A DNA stretch of 64,000 nt from Wenyingzhuangia fucanilytica. Its GTDB lineage: Bacteria > Bacteroidota > Bacteroidia > Flavobacteriales > Flavobacteriaceae. The translations under genes were made by a program, and so were the position numbers. The notes below the pieces were generated by a model, which was not told the origin of the DNA, made no database searches, and saw nothing but the letters and a program-made list of their open reading frames with translations. Positions 1 to 8,712 of this stretch are shown here, piece by piece. The stretch is from the NCBI RefSeq assembly GCF_001697185.1, contig NZ_CP014224.1, positions 1,984,001-2,048,000 of the forward strand, written 5' to 3'. Each line of letters begins with the position of its first letter. Position 1 is the stretch's first letter.

Positions 1-315
1 TCCCATTCTTAAAAAGATAATATCCACATCTTTTACTGTTGCTATTTTTTCTTCGTAATGTTTACTTCCTAATAACCTTTTAGCGGTTTCTCCTCCTTTT
101 CCAGCATTAATTACTTCTAATTCGGGTAAACCTTCTACCACAGCTAACTGCTCTATCATTTGTTCTAAATGTGGCCCCTCTGGATTTACTTCTCGTGGCA
201 TATTACCAATAGTAGTACTATCTCCTACTAGTAAAATTTTTGTCTTTTTTTGCTGACTATACCCAATACTTATTATTAATAAAATAAGTAAAAAATGAAT
301 TTTATTTTTTTTCAT
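1..315 (-). CDS. SGNH/GDSL hydrolase, N-terminal part (cut by window edge)
   Basis: Reading frame open from an ATG at 315 to the window edge, 105 codons, C-terminus missing. It begins with a signal peptide (MKKNKIHFLLILLIISIGYS) and continues KTKILLVGDSTTIGN, the block I GDS motif of SGNH hydrolases with the nucleophile serine. NAGKGGETAKR matches the block II glycine, and the frame is cut at IFLRMG, just where a block III GxND would be expected. Likely a secreted carbohydrate esterase. It is 18 bases beyond the GH2 gene, so it is the distal gene of the same PUL operon. The substrate cannot be judged from the fragment. Confidence 0.8.
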   Translation of the reverse strand, partial: MKKNKIHFLLILLIISIGYSQQKKTKILLVGDSTTIGNMPREVNPEGPHLEQMIEQLAVVEGLPELEVINAGKGGETAKRLLGSKHYEEKIATVKDVDIIFLRMG

Positions 316-333
316 AATATCTCTTAATTTCTA

Positions 334-2799
334 TTATTCTTCTACGGTTAAATTAACTTTTGTGGTTTTTAATCCTTTAGAAGTAGCTGTTACTGTAATT
401 TTTCCTGTTTGTCCTTTTTTAGATTTTACCACAACCAATGCCATTCCGTTAAACACTTTTCTTGTGGTAGCTTGAAAAGATTCGTGACTTGTAGTATCGC
501 CATTTCCTACAGCAACAATTTCTCCGGGTCCGCTAATAGTATAATTAACAACATTGTGAGTTCTAGGAACTGTTTGTCCTTTTTTGTCTTTAATTTCTAC
601 AGTTATAAAAGACAAATCTTGTCCGTCTGCTTTTATTTTAGTTCTGTCTGCCGTTAAAGAAACTTTGTTTGCAGTACCTGTAGTTTTTACTTTTTCTGTA
701 GCCCATTTTTTTCCGTTTTTATAGGCAACTACTTTTAATTCTCCTTTTTGATAAACTACATCTTTCCAAATCAATCTATATTCATATTGACCTTTCTTTT
801 TTCTCCCTAAAGATTTACCGTTTAAAAACAGTTCTGCCTCATCACCAGAAGTATACACCAAAACAGGAGTTACTTTTCCTACTCTTTCTGGCCAATTCCA
901 ATGTGGTAAAATATGTGCCATTGGCAATTCTGGTTTCCATTTAGATTGATACAAATAATACCTATCTTTAGGAAAACCACATAAATCTACAATTCCAAAA
1001 TAAGAACTACGTGGTGGAATTTGTTTACCCATTTTAGCCAATTCGGCTTTCATTCTAGCTTTTTCTTTAGGATCCGAAAAGTTTAACAAGTTGGTTTTGT
1101 CTTTGTTATAAGGAGTAGGTTCTCCAATATAATCAAAACCTGTCCATACAAACTGACCAAACAACCAAGGGAATTTATCTTCTGCTTCAAAATCTTTTTC
1201 AGGAATATCTGCCCAATTTGGAGCCGAATAATCGTAACTACTTACCTGAAAGAAACCTCCGTTTCCTTGTTTTTTATCATCAAAGTTTACAGGAAAAAAG
1301 TATTCTCCTCTAGAGCTAATTGTAGAAGCGGTTTCACTTCCATACAATGGCATATTGGGATTTTCTTTTCTAAACTCTTCGTACATATGAGGCTTGTAAT
1401 TAAATCCAAAAACATCTGCTGTGAATTGAAATCCATTGGTTGCAGCCTCGGGTCTACTATTCCCAAAAGTAGTAGGTCTAGTAGTATCTACAGAGCGAAT
1501 AATATCTGCTAGTTTTGCTGCCAAAGGAGCATCGTTTCCTTCTCTTAATTCAATTAATTCATTTCCTGTACTCCACATTACTACAGACGGATGATTACGA
1601 TCTCTTTTTACCATCGTGATTAAATCTTTTTCGTGCCAAGCACCAAATAAAGAAGCATAATCGTTATCTACTTTTTTCTTTCCCCAAACATCAAAAGCTT
1701 CTACTTGTACCAAAACTCCCATTTTGTCACACATTTCTAAAAATTCTGGAGCAGGTGGGTTATGAGACGTACGAATAGCATTGACTCCAAAAGATTTTAA
1801 AATCTCTATTTGACGTTCCATTGCTCTCACGTTTACTGCGGTTCCCAAAGGACCTAAATCGTGATGTTGACAAACACCATTCATTCTTACTTTTTTACCG
1901 TTTAAGAAAAAACCATTGGCATTATATTCTATAGAACGAATTCCGAAAGTGGTGTTATACACATCTAAAATTTTTCCGTTCTTAGTTAAAGTAGTTTTTA
2001 AAGTATATAGATTTGGATTTTCTAAATCCCACAATTTTGGATTTGAAATAGTAATGTTACTTGGTTGATAGTATGGTATTTTTTGCTCTGCTACTTTTAC
2101 TGCATTTTTACCTGTTGTATAAATTTCATGCATTACCTGAACATCTTTTTTATCTCCAACAACTTCTGTTGTAATTTCTACAGTAGCTTCTTTGTTAGAA
2201 ACGTTAGGTGTGATTACAAAAGTTCCCCAATGAGCAATATGAGTTGGATTGGTTTTTACCAAACGTACATTTCTGTAAATTCCTCCCCCAGGGTACCAAC
2301 GAGAAGATGCTGCTTTGTTATTTAATCTTACAGCAATGGTATTGTTTCCTTGTTTTAAATAACGAGAAATTTCAAATCTAAAAGAAGAGTATCCGTAAGC
2401 CCACTCTCCTACATAACTTCCGTTTACAAAAACAGAAGTGTTAGACATAGCCCCATCAAATTCTATAAATACTTTTTTAGATAAATCTGACTCTGTAGCG
2501 GTAAATACTTTACGATACCATCCTATTCCTGCCCATGGTAACTTTCCTGTTTGGTTAGGTAAATCTGCTCTAAAAGGACCTTCTATTCCCCAATCATGAG
2601 GTAAATTTAAAATTCTCCAATGGGCATCATCATAAGCTACCTCATCTATATCTTTAGGTTCAGCTTTGGTAGAACCATCTGGCATTTCTCCAAAACGAGC
2701 AAATTTCCAGTTTTCATTAAATGATGTAGTTTCTCTTTGTGCATACGTTATGAATGACACAAAGCATAAAATTGATAATAGATATTTCTTTATTTTCAT
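334..2799 (-). CDS. GH2 family beta-galactosidase-like enzyme (DUF4982/GH2_C5 type)
   Basis: 821 aa with a Sec signal peptide ending near residue 20. Order of domains: GH2 sugar-binding jelly roll (about 25-185), Ig-like domain (190-290), TIM barrel (295-590), a DUF4982-like Ig domain (about 640-705; ELFLNGKSLGRKKKG) and a C-terminal Ig-like GH2_C5-type domain. The acid/base is E414 in WSTGNELIE and the nucleophile is E489 in PLYGSETAS. Family members are retaining exo-beta-glycosidases, mostly beta-galactosidases, acting on oligosaccharides in the periplasm. In this PUL it would remove non-reducing beta-galactose once sulfates are gone. It has no lipobox and no T9SS tail, which fits a periplasmic enzyme. 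The gap to the esterase gene behind it is 12 bases, so they are cotranscribed. Confidence 0.9.
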   Translation of the reverse strand: MKIKKYLLSILCFVSFITYAQRETTSFNENWKFARFGEMPDGSTKAEPKDIDEVAYDDAHWRILNLPHDWGIEGPFRADLPNQTGKLPWAGIGWYRKVFTATESDLSKKVFIEFDGAMSNTSVFVNGSYVGEWAYGYSSFRFEISRYLKQGNNTIAVRLNNKAASSRWYPGGGIYRNVRLVKTNPTHIAHWGTFVITPNVSNKEATVEITTEVVGDKKDVQVMHEIYTTGKNAVKVAEQKIPYYQPSNITISNPKLWDLENPNLYTLKTTLTKNGKILDVYNTTFGIRSIEYNANGFFLNGKKVRMNGVCQHHDLGPLGTAVNVRAMERQIEILKSFGVNAIRTSHNPPAPEFLEMCDKMGVLVQVEAFDVWGKKKVDNDYASLFGAWHEKDLITMVKRDRNHPSVVMWSTGNELIELREGNDAPLAAKLADIIRSVDTTRPTTFGNSRPEAATNGFQFTADVFGFNYKPHMYEEFRKENPNMPLYGSETASTISSRGEYFFPVNFDDKKQGNGGFFQVSSYDYSAPNWADIPEKDFEAEDKFPWLFGQFVWTGFDYIGEPTPYNKDKTNLLNFSDPKEKARMKAELAKMGKQIPPRSSYFGIVDLCGFPKDRYYLYQSKWKPELPMAHILPHWNWPERVGKVTPVLVYTSGDEAELFLNGKSLGRKKKGQYEYRLIWKDVVYQKGELKVVAYKNGKKWATEKVKTTGTANKVSLTADRTKIKADGQDLSFITVEIKDKKGQTVPRTHNVVNYTISGPGEIVAVGNGDTTSHESFQATTRKVFNGMALVVVKSKKGQTGKITVTATSKGLKTTKVNLTVEE

Positions 2800-2811
2800 A
2801 ATTCTTATTTG

Positions 2812-4218
2812 TTATTCTTCGGTAGTAAAACTAGATGCAGGCAATCCTGCTGTATTATACAAACTACCATCTATATAGCTTTTCCATCCGTAACGTACAT
2901 TTACAGGATGCTTGATTTCATCACTCCAAACTTCTATATTCCCTTTTTTAGTTAATGTGACTTTTGCTTCTACGTATTTCCCATCTTTCCCCGCAATTTC
3001 AAAATCACTAAACTCTTTTTCTAAAGAAGTTAGTCCTCCAGGAGCATAATCAAATGATAACTGAATTTTATTTTCCTTAATCTGTTTAGATTTATAAACA
3101 GGCCCACTAAATTCAACTCCTGTATAACCATAATCATTAGCCAAAGCCCAATAAGCCAAACGCTCTCCTACTTGTCTTTTTTTAGGAGGATGAATACAAT
3201 CTTTACTTCCAATATCATTAGTTACAACCATTCCTGTATTTGGAACCGACAACATTGTTTTTAACTGAGCTTGTTGTAAATCTACCCACTTTGGACCTGG
3301 CCATTTTTCATTTCCTAAAGATGCTAATTGCACAAAATAAAAAGGAAAATCTCCCAAGTCCCATTCTTTTCTCCAACTTTTAATCATGGCAGGAAATAAC
3401 TTTTCATATTCCTTTGCTTGTTTATAATTCCCCTCTCCCTGATACCAAACTGTACCTTTGATAGTGTAAGGAATAATTGGACGAACCATCGCATTAAATA
3501 ATACACTTGGAGTTGTTCTGTCTATCTCCTTAGTTTCTTTTAAAACTTTTAAAATTCTTGTAAACTTTTCTTCTTTAAGAGTTTTTAATGGTGTCCAAGC
3601 TTCTGCGGGAGTAGCTCCATAACTACAGTTGATTAATCCTACAGGAACTCCTAATTGTTCTTGTAACATTTTCCCATAAAAATAAGTAGTTGCACTAAAC
3701 TGAGCAGCTGTTTGTGGGGATGATAACTGCCATTCTCCTTTACAATTATCTTGAGCTTCTAAACTAGTCACTTTGCTTACTTTAAAAATTCTTAATTGAT
3801 TGTTTTTTGATGTTGCAATAGCATAATTACTTTCATAAATAGGTTGTCCTGGATTTCCTTTTAAAGTAATTTCCATATTCGACTGCCCTGAACACAACCA
3901 AACTTCCCCCAACATCACATCTTTTATATAAACTTTAGAAGTACCTTCAATATTTATTTCATACGGACCACCCGCTTGGATTGTTTTTAACTTTGTACTC
4001 CATTTTCCTTCTTTATTGGTAGTTACCAACAAACTTTCTCCCCAAGTAGTTTTAATATTGATTTTTGTGTTTGGTGTATCTGTTCCCCAAATAGCTACAT
4101 TAGTGTTTTGTTGTAAAACCATATGATTGCTAAATAAAGAAGCTAATTTTGTTTGAGCTATATTAATAGACGAAAACAAAATACAGATAGTAAATACTAT
4201 TTTTCTAGTTTTATTCAT
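2812..4218 (-). CDS. SASA-domain (sialate O-acetylesterase-like) carbohydrate esterase
   Basis: 468 aa, Sec signal peptide (cleavage near residue 21). An N-terminal beta-sandwich is followed by the SGNH-type SASA domain: catalytic serine S113 in LCSGQSNME, SYGATPAEAWTP, then GTVWYQGEGN, and a late IGSKDCIHPPKKRQVGERLAYWAL segment that supplies the His (and perhaps Asp) of the triad. The length and layout match the sialate O-acetylesterase family (PF03629), whose bacterial members deacetylate many sugars. It sits 4 bases from the sulfatase gene and 12 from GH2, inside one operon. Sialic acid is not a plausible substrate here; removal of an O-acyl group from an algal galactan oligosaccharide is the inference. 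Periplasmic by signal. Confidence 0.85.
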   Translation of the reverse strand: MNKTRKIVFTICILFSSINIAQTKLASLFSNHMVLQQNTNVAIWGTDTPNTKINIKTTWGESLLVTTNKEGKWSTKLKTIQAGGPYEINIEGTSKVYIKDVMLGEVWLCSGQSNMEITLKGNPGQPIYESNYAIATSKNNQLRIFKVSKVTSLEAQDNCKGEWQLSSPQTAAQFSATTYFYGKMLQEQLGVPVGLINCSYGATPAEAWTPLKTLKEEKFTRILKVLKETKEIDRTTPSVLFNAMVRPIIPYTIKGTVWYQGEGNYKQAKEYEKLFPAMIKSWRKEWDLGDFPFYFVQLASLGNEKWPGPKWVDLQQAQLKTMLSVPNTGMVVTNDIGSKDCIHPPKKRQVGERLAYWALANDYGYTGVEFSGPVYKSKQIKENKIQLSFDYAPGGLTSLEKEFSDFEIAGKDGKYVEAKVTLTKKGNIEVWSDEIKHPVNVRYGWKSYIDGSLYNTAGLPASSFTTEE

Positions 4219-4222
4219 TTTT

Positions 4223-5752
4223 TTAGTGTTTAGCTCCTTTTACTCCCATACTTTCTCCTGTATCATAATTAAACTGTTTTCCATAATACTTGTAATGATC
4301 AAAAACTTCTCCTTTTCCTAAAGTTCTTGGGTCTCCTTGTGCTATCAATTCCTTTTCCATTTGATCACGTAATTCTTTACAGGTATTTCTGTAAGCAGGA
4401 AGCGTAGCCAAATTCACCATACAATGAGGGTCTTTCTGAATATTATACAATTCTTCTTCTGGTCTTTTAGCAAAACTCATCTCAAAAAAACGATAATCAT
4501 TATCGTATGGGTCAATGTTCATTAAAAATGTTTTTGTTGGCGAACCATCTACATTTCTAAAACCATATTCAGGATTCCCCACTGGCCATCTTTCTGGTTG
4601 AATGTTATGTGCATACAAATATGTTTTGGTTCTAATAGCTCTTACAGGATACGATAAGTCTGTACCATCTTCATTAGAGCGACCAATATCATGTCTTTCT
4701 TTTCCTAAAAGTGTATGATCTCTAGTAGGGTCTATTTGTCCTGATTTTTTTGAAAGTAAAACATCTACAAAACTTTTCCCTGTCATTTGTTCATCAGGTT
4801 TAAAACCTGCTATTTCCATAAAAGTTGGAGCAATATCTGGAAAGCTTACAAAATCTTCTACTCTTCTTCCTTTGATAATTTTTCCTTTCCAATAAGCAAT
4901 TAATGGTACATGAAAACCTTCTTCATATATTTGTCCTTTTACTCTTGGAAATGGCATTCCATGATCTGAACTAATCACCACCAATGTGTTCTCTAATAAT
5001 CCTCTTTTTTCTAGGGATTTAATGGCTTTTCCTACATGAGCATCAAACCACTCTACCTCCACAGCATAATCTAAAATATCTCCTCTTACCACATCATTAT
5101 CAGGATAAAATGGCGGAACCAATGCATCTTTTAACCTTTTTCCTTCTTTTTTCCACGAATCCAATTCATAAAAACGATGTGGTTCTTTTGTTCCCAACCA
5201 AAAACAAAAAGGTTTGTCATTTCCTTTGTCTGATAAAAACTTCTCAAAATTAGCTGCATAATCAACATTGCTAATTCCTTTGTGAGGCGGTTTGTTTTTA
5301 ATATCACTATACTCTGGCCCAGCTGGGTTGTATTTTCCTTCATACGATCCTGGCCCCCAACCTTTACCTGTAAAACCAACATTATATCCCTTTTCCATTA
5401 ATAAATGCGGGTAAAATTTAAACTCTGATGGAAATTTTGGCCAATGATTGGTAGCCGCTTTTAACTGCCAACTATATTTACCTGTAACTATACATGCTCT
5501 TGCAGGGGCACATTTAGGATTACAATTGTATGCATTTTCAAAAGTCAATCCATCTTTTGCTAATTTATCTATAGCAGGAGTATTGATAAATGTATCTCCA
5601 TAAGTTCCAAAACTTTTTGCCGATGCATCATCTGCAATACAGAATAAAATATTCGGTTTTTGTTTTTTTTGTGACTGAGCTTCTGTAAACATTCCTGTTG
5701 ACAAAATCACCGTCAATAAAAAGCTGTTTTTTATAAAATCGTGAAAATTCAT
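4223..5752 (-). CDS. S1-family sulfatase (formylglycine type)
   Basis: 509 aa, signal peptide in the first 26 residues. The N-terminal metal-binding motif is FCIADDASAKSFGTYGD. The formylglycine site is C81 in NPKCAPARACIVTGK, which fits C-x-P-x-R. Further alkaline-phosphatase-fold motifs are VVISSDHGMPFPRVKGQIYE (about 260-280) and late calcium/sulfate-pocket residues. The overall layout is closer to the heparan N-sulfatase-like branch than to the arylsulfatase branch, but the S1 subfamily cannot be fixed by eye. It hydrolyses a sulfate ester from a sulfated sugar; needs a maturase (anSME or FGE) that is not in this window. Cotranscribed with the SASA and GH2 genes; an 85-base gap separates it from the preceding barrel enzyme. 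Confidence 0.92.
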   Translation of the reverse strand: MNFHDFIKNSFLLTVILSTGMFTEAQSQKKQKPNILFCIADDASAKSFGTYGDTFINTPAIDKLAKDGLTFENAYNCNPKCAPARACIVTGKYSWQLKAATNHWPKFPSEFKFYPHLLMEKGYNVGFTGKGWGPGSYEGKYNPAGPEYSDIKNKPPHKGISNVDYAANFEKFLSDKGNDKPFCFWLGTKEPHRFYELDSWKKEGKRLKDALVPPFYPDNDVVRGDILDYAVEVEWFDAHVGKAIKSLEKRGLLENTLVVISSDHGMPFPRVKGQIYEEGFHVPLIAYWKGKIIKGRRVEDFVSFPDIAPTFMEIAGFKPDEQMTGKSFVDVLLSKKSGQIDPTRDHTLLGKERHDIGRSNEDGTDLSYPVRAIRTKTYLYAHNIQPERWPVGNPEYGFRNVDGSPTKTFLMNIDPYDNDYRFFEMSFAKRPEEELYNIQKDPHCMVNLATLPAYRNTCKELRDQMEKELIAQGDPRTLGKGEVFDHYKYYGKQFNYDTGESMGVKGAKH

Positions 5753-5837
5753 ATGTTATTGAATGATTTATTTTTAAAGTATATTTATTTTTTTGATGAT
5801 AAACAGAAGTAAATTAGCTCATCAAAACAGTATTGTA

Positions 5838-7301
5838 TTATTCTTGATGATAAAAATCTGATAAAATATTTTTAGCCCCTTTTTCATAATCCCATAAATA
5901 CGCTCCTGTTTTTTCAACACATTTTTTTCCAAAATGATGTGGTAAAACAGACACTAATGGATAACCTTTTTTGTTTTTATACATTTCTAAATGCTCTAAA
6001 AACTTTTTCTCCGTAATAGCGCCTGTATCATTTCCTCCAATGTGATCAAGATTTATTCCTCTTCCGGGAGCCGATTTATAACAAATTTCATAGTGCGTTT
6101 TTACACGTCCTTTCCAATTATATTTATCATTTAACCAAACATCATTTGTTCTTACTACATCTACATACTTAGTAAAAAAGATATCTGGTACATGAAATTC
6201 CATTTCTATATTTTTATCTATCAGTTTTGCTGCTTTGTACAAAGCTTTATGAATATCTAACATGTCTGACTTTGTATTATATGACATGTCTATTTTAAAT
6301 TTCATCACTCCCATATTATAAAACCTAGAAATGACTTCTGTTGCATATTCAAAAATGTCTGACTTTCCGTTTAGCCATTGAATATCATCTTTCCTATCAG
6401 CTTTAGAACCTTGTATAAAATTCCCTAATAATTCTGGATATTGTTGCGCTGCCAAACTATTTTTATGAATTTTAGGAAATCCAATCCACAGCCCAGGAGT
6501 AAATCCTTTCTCATTAATCATATCCATGGTTTTTCTAAAATTTGGGAATTTTTCTGGATTTGGAACCCACGAACCAAAACCTGAATTGACACTTCCATCA
6601 GGAAACATTCCCCAACCATGATCTAAAGTCATTTTCCCCTTTGGATAGCCATATTCGATAATTTTATCCAAGTATTTTTTAACAAAATCATGAGTTAACA
6701 AATGAAAATGTTCATGCCTTTTAGTAGATAAATATTTTTGTTCTGACCACGTACAATATTCTACATCTTGCCAAAACTTTGGTATTTGTTTATATGGATT
6801 AATATTTAACCTTTTCATCATAATAGTGTTGTACGCTTTCCAAGCTTCATCACCATTACCAGATTCGTCTAAAAACAATTCTTGACCTTCGGGTACATTT
6901 ATAGTTAAGGTTTTTTTTCCATCATAACTATAAGTAGAATTTTCAAAACCATGCATGGTCATAAATCCTATAAATTTTCCTTTAGCATCTTTAATAACAG
7001 GAGAACCTGACATTCCAGAAGCCTCTAATGTAAAGGGGTTATGCGTAAAAGGAGTGCTTAAATAATAATATGAATTCCCTCCTTTTTCTGCCGGAGTACT
7101 TAAACTATGGTACGGACAAAACAAAGGCGCTGTAACTTTTATATGGATTTGCTTCCCCTCTCCTTTTAAAATAGTTTCTTTATTTTGAAAGAAAGCTTGA
7201 CCATTTAAGTTGGTTAACTCCGTAATTGCATGACTAGAAACACTAGCCATTGCTAAACTTCCTAATCCTGCTTTTTTTAAAAAGTTTCTTCTAGAACTCA
7301 T
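5838..7301 (-). CDS. Tat-exported glycoside hydrolase-like TIM barrel (alpha-galactosidase/GH31-GH36-like)
   Basis: 487 aa. A twin-arginine signal, SSRRNFLKKAGLGS, starts the protein. Residues about 45-150 look like a beta-sandwich. Residues about 175-480 look like a GH31/GH36-type TIM barrel: GWGMFPDG and WVPNPEKFPN (231-254), GFTPGLWIGFP (266-275), and KFKIDMS with D338 in the position of the catalytic nucleophile of clan GH-D/GH31 alpha-glycosidases. A candidate acid/base is D387 in RTNDVW. These are alpha-retaining exo-enzymes, so an alpha-galactosidase role on desulfated oligosaccharides would suit the locus. I could not assign a CAZy family. Tat export is unusual for such an enzyme and suggests it folds in the cytoplasm before export. 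Seven bases separate it from the preceding sulfatase gene. Confidence 0.65.
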   Translation of the reverse strand: MSSRRNFLKKAGLGSLAMASVSSHAITELTNLNGQAFFQNKETILKGEGKQIHIKVTAPLFCPYHSLSTPAEKGGNSYYYLSTPFTHNPFTLEASGMSGSPVIKDAKGKFIGFMTMHGFENSTYSYDGKKTLTINVPEGQELFLDESGNGDEAWKAYNTIMMKRLNINPYKQIPKFWQDVEYCTWSEQKYLSTKRHEHFHLLTHDFVKKYLDKIIEYGYPKGKMTLDHGWGMFPDGSVNSGFGSWVPNPEKFPNFRKTMDMINEKGFTPGLWIGFPKIHKNSLAAQQYPELLGNFIQGSKADRKDDIQWLNGKSDIFEYATEVISRFYNMGVMKFKIDMSYNTKSDMLDIHKALYKAAKLIDKNIEMEFHVPDIFFTKYVDVVRTNDVWLNDKYNWKGRVKTHYEICYKSAPGRGINLDHIGGNDTGAITEKKFLEHLEMYKNKKGYPLVSVLPHHFGKKCVEKTGAYLWDYEKGAKNILSDFYHQE

Positions 7302-7308
7302 ATCCTAC

Positions 7309-8697
7309 CTAATTTAAATCCTTCATAATTTTTTGCATTTTAGCGACCATTTCTGGCTTACTTGCAGCAATATTATGAGTTTCTCCTATATCATTAGACA
7401 AATCATATAACTCAAAAGCAGCAGTATGTTCTTTGTGTTTTTTTGATTTATTATAGTGAATTGAAATTCCTTTGAAATTACCTATTCTTACCGCTTGTTT
7501 TGTTGCCTCCCAATTGGTAAACTTCCAATACAAATAATCGGATTTTTGTTGATTTTTTGTATTTCCTAATAAGGTTGGTAAAAACGAAATACCATCACTT
7601 TGTTTAGGAATTGGCTGATTTGTGATATCTGCCATCGTGGCCATTACATCCCAAAAAGCACTTGGTAAATTTGTAGTAGATCCTGCTTTAATTTTAGTAG
7701 GCCAATAAGCCAACATAGGAGCTCTAATTCCACCTTCATACACATCTCTTTTACCTCCTCTTAAATCACCATTAGAATTCCAAAATTCTGGATCATGACC
7801 TCCTTCGTGATGCGCTCCGTTATCACTTGTAAAAATGATTAAAGTGTTTTTATCTACTTTATACTTTTTTAACATTTTTACAATTTGCCCTACCTGATTG
7901 TCTAAATGTTCTACCATAGCTCCAAAACCAGCAATGGGATTAATAACATCTGGTGTAGGCTCTGGATCGGCATAATATTCTCCTATAATAGTATCAAACT
8001 GAGGTAATTTTTTTCTCCACTTATTATGCAATTTTTCTGGTGCATGCATGGCTGCATGTGGTATTGCTGTGGGTATGTAACAAAAGAAAGGTTGTTTATT
8101 TTTTGCATTTTCTTTGATAAAATCAAATGCGTGATCCATAATTATATCATGCACATAAGTTCCTTTTTTAATGGCTACTTCTTGTCCGTTGTGAACCATT
8201 TTTGTTGGGTAATAAGTATGAGCGGTTACCTGAGTTTTCCAACCATAAAATTCATCAAACCCTTGATTTAAAGGATTACGATTGTCTTTTGCAGTAGTAT
8301 CTCCTAATCCCCATTTACCAAATGCTCCTGTAGCGTAACCTGCATTTTTAAAAAGCTCTGGTAAATTAGTCATCGCTGCATCCATACCAGGCTCCTCTTT
8401 GGAATTTCCTGTAATGTATACATGTGCAGGATTTTGTCCTGTCATTAACACGGCTCTTGACGGACTACAAACTGCATTTCCCGAATAATGATCTGTAAAC
8501 TTTATTCCTTTTTTAGCTAGTCTATCAATATTTGGCGTCTTTAATATTTTTTGACCGTAACAACTTAAATCTCCATACCCCAAATCATCGGCTAAAATAT
8601 AAATGACATTGGGCTTGGTTTGGGCGTTTATATTTATTGCAGATATAAAAAAAGCAACAAAACTTATAACTTGGAATATGATTTTATTTTTCTTCAT
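7309..8697 (-). CDS. S1-family sulfatase (arylsulfatase A-like)
   Basis: 462 aa, Sec signal peptide ending near residue 26. YILADDLGYGDLSCYGQ is the metal-binding start of arylsulfatase A-like enzymes; C77 in AVCSPSRAVLMTGQ is the formylglycine cysteine with a perfect C-x-P-x-R. IFTSDNGAHHEGG and LRGGKRDVYEGGIRAPM are classical later family motifs (sulfate-binding Lys/His and metal Asp/Asn). It would be periplasmic. The overall form resembles exo-acting galactose sulfatases of marine PULs, but the regiospecificity cannot be read from the sequence. Part of the tight string of genes 10122 to 5838 (gaps of 7-15 bases). Confidence 0.93.
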   Translation of the reverse strand: MKKNKIIFQVISFVAFFISAININAQTKPNVIYILADDLGYGDLSCYGQKILKTPNIDRLAKKGIKFTDHYSGNAVCSPSRAVLMTGQNPAHVYITGNSKEEPGMDAAMTNLPELFKNAGYATGAFGKWGLGDTTAKDNRNPLNQGFDEFYGWKTQVTAHTYYPTKMVHNGQEVAIKKGTYVHDIIMDHAFDFIKENAKNKQPFFCYIPTAIPHAAMHAPEKLHNKWRKKLPQFDTIIGEYYADPEPTPDVINPIAGFGAMVEHLDNQVGQIVKMLKKYKVDKNTLIIFTSDNGAHHEGGHDPEFWNSNGDLRGGKRDVYEGGIRAPMLAYWPTKIKAGSTTNLPSAFWDVMATMADITNQPIPKQSDGISFLPTLLGNTKNQQKSDYLYWKFTNWEATKQAVRIGNFKGISIHYNKSKKHKEHTAAFELYDLSNDIGETHNIAASKPEMVAKMQKIMKDLN

Positions 8698-8712
8698 TTT
8701 GTATAAATCAAA

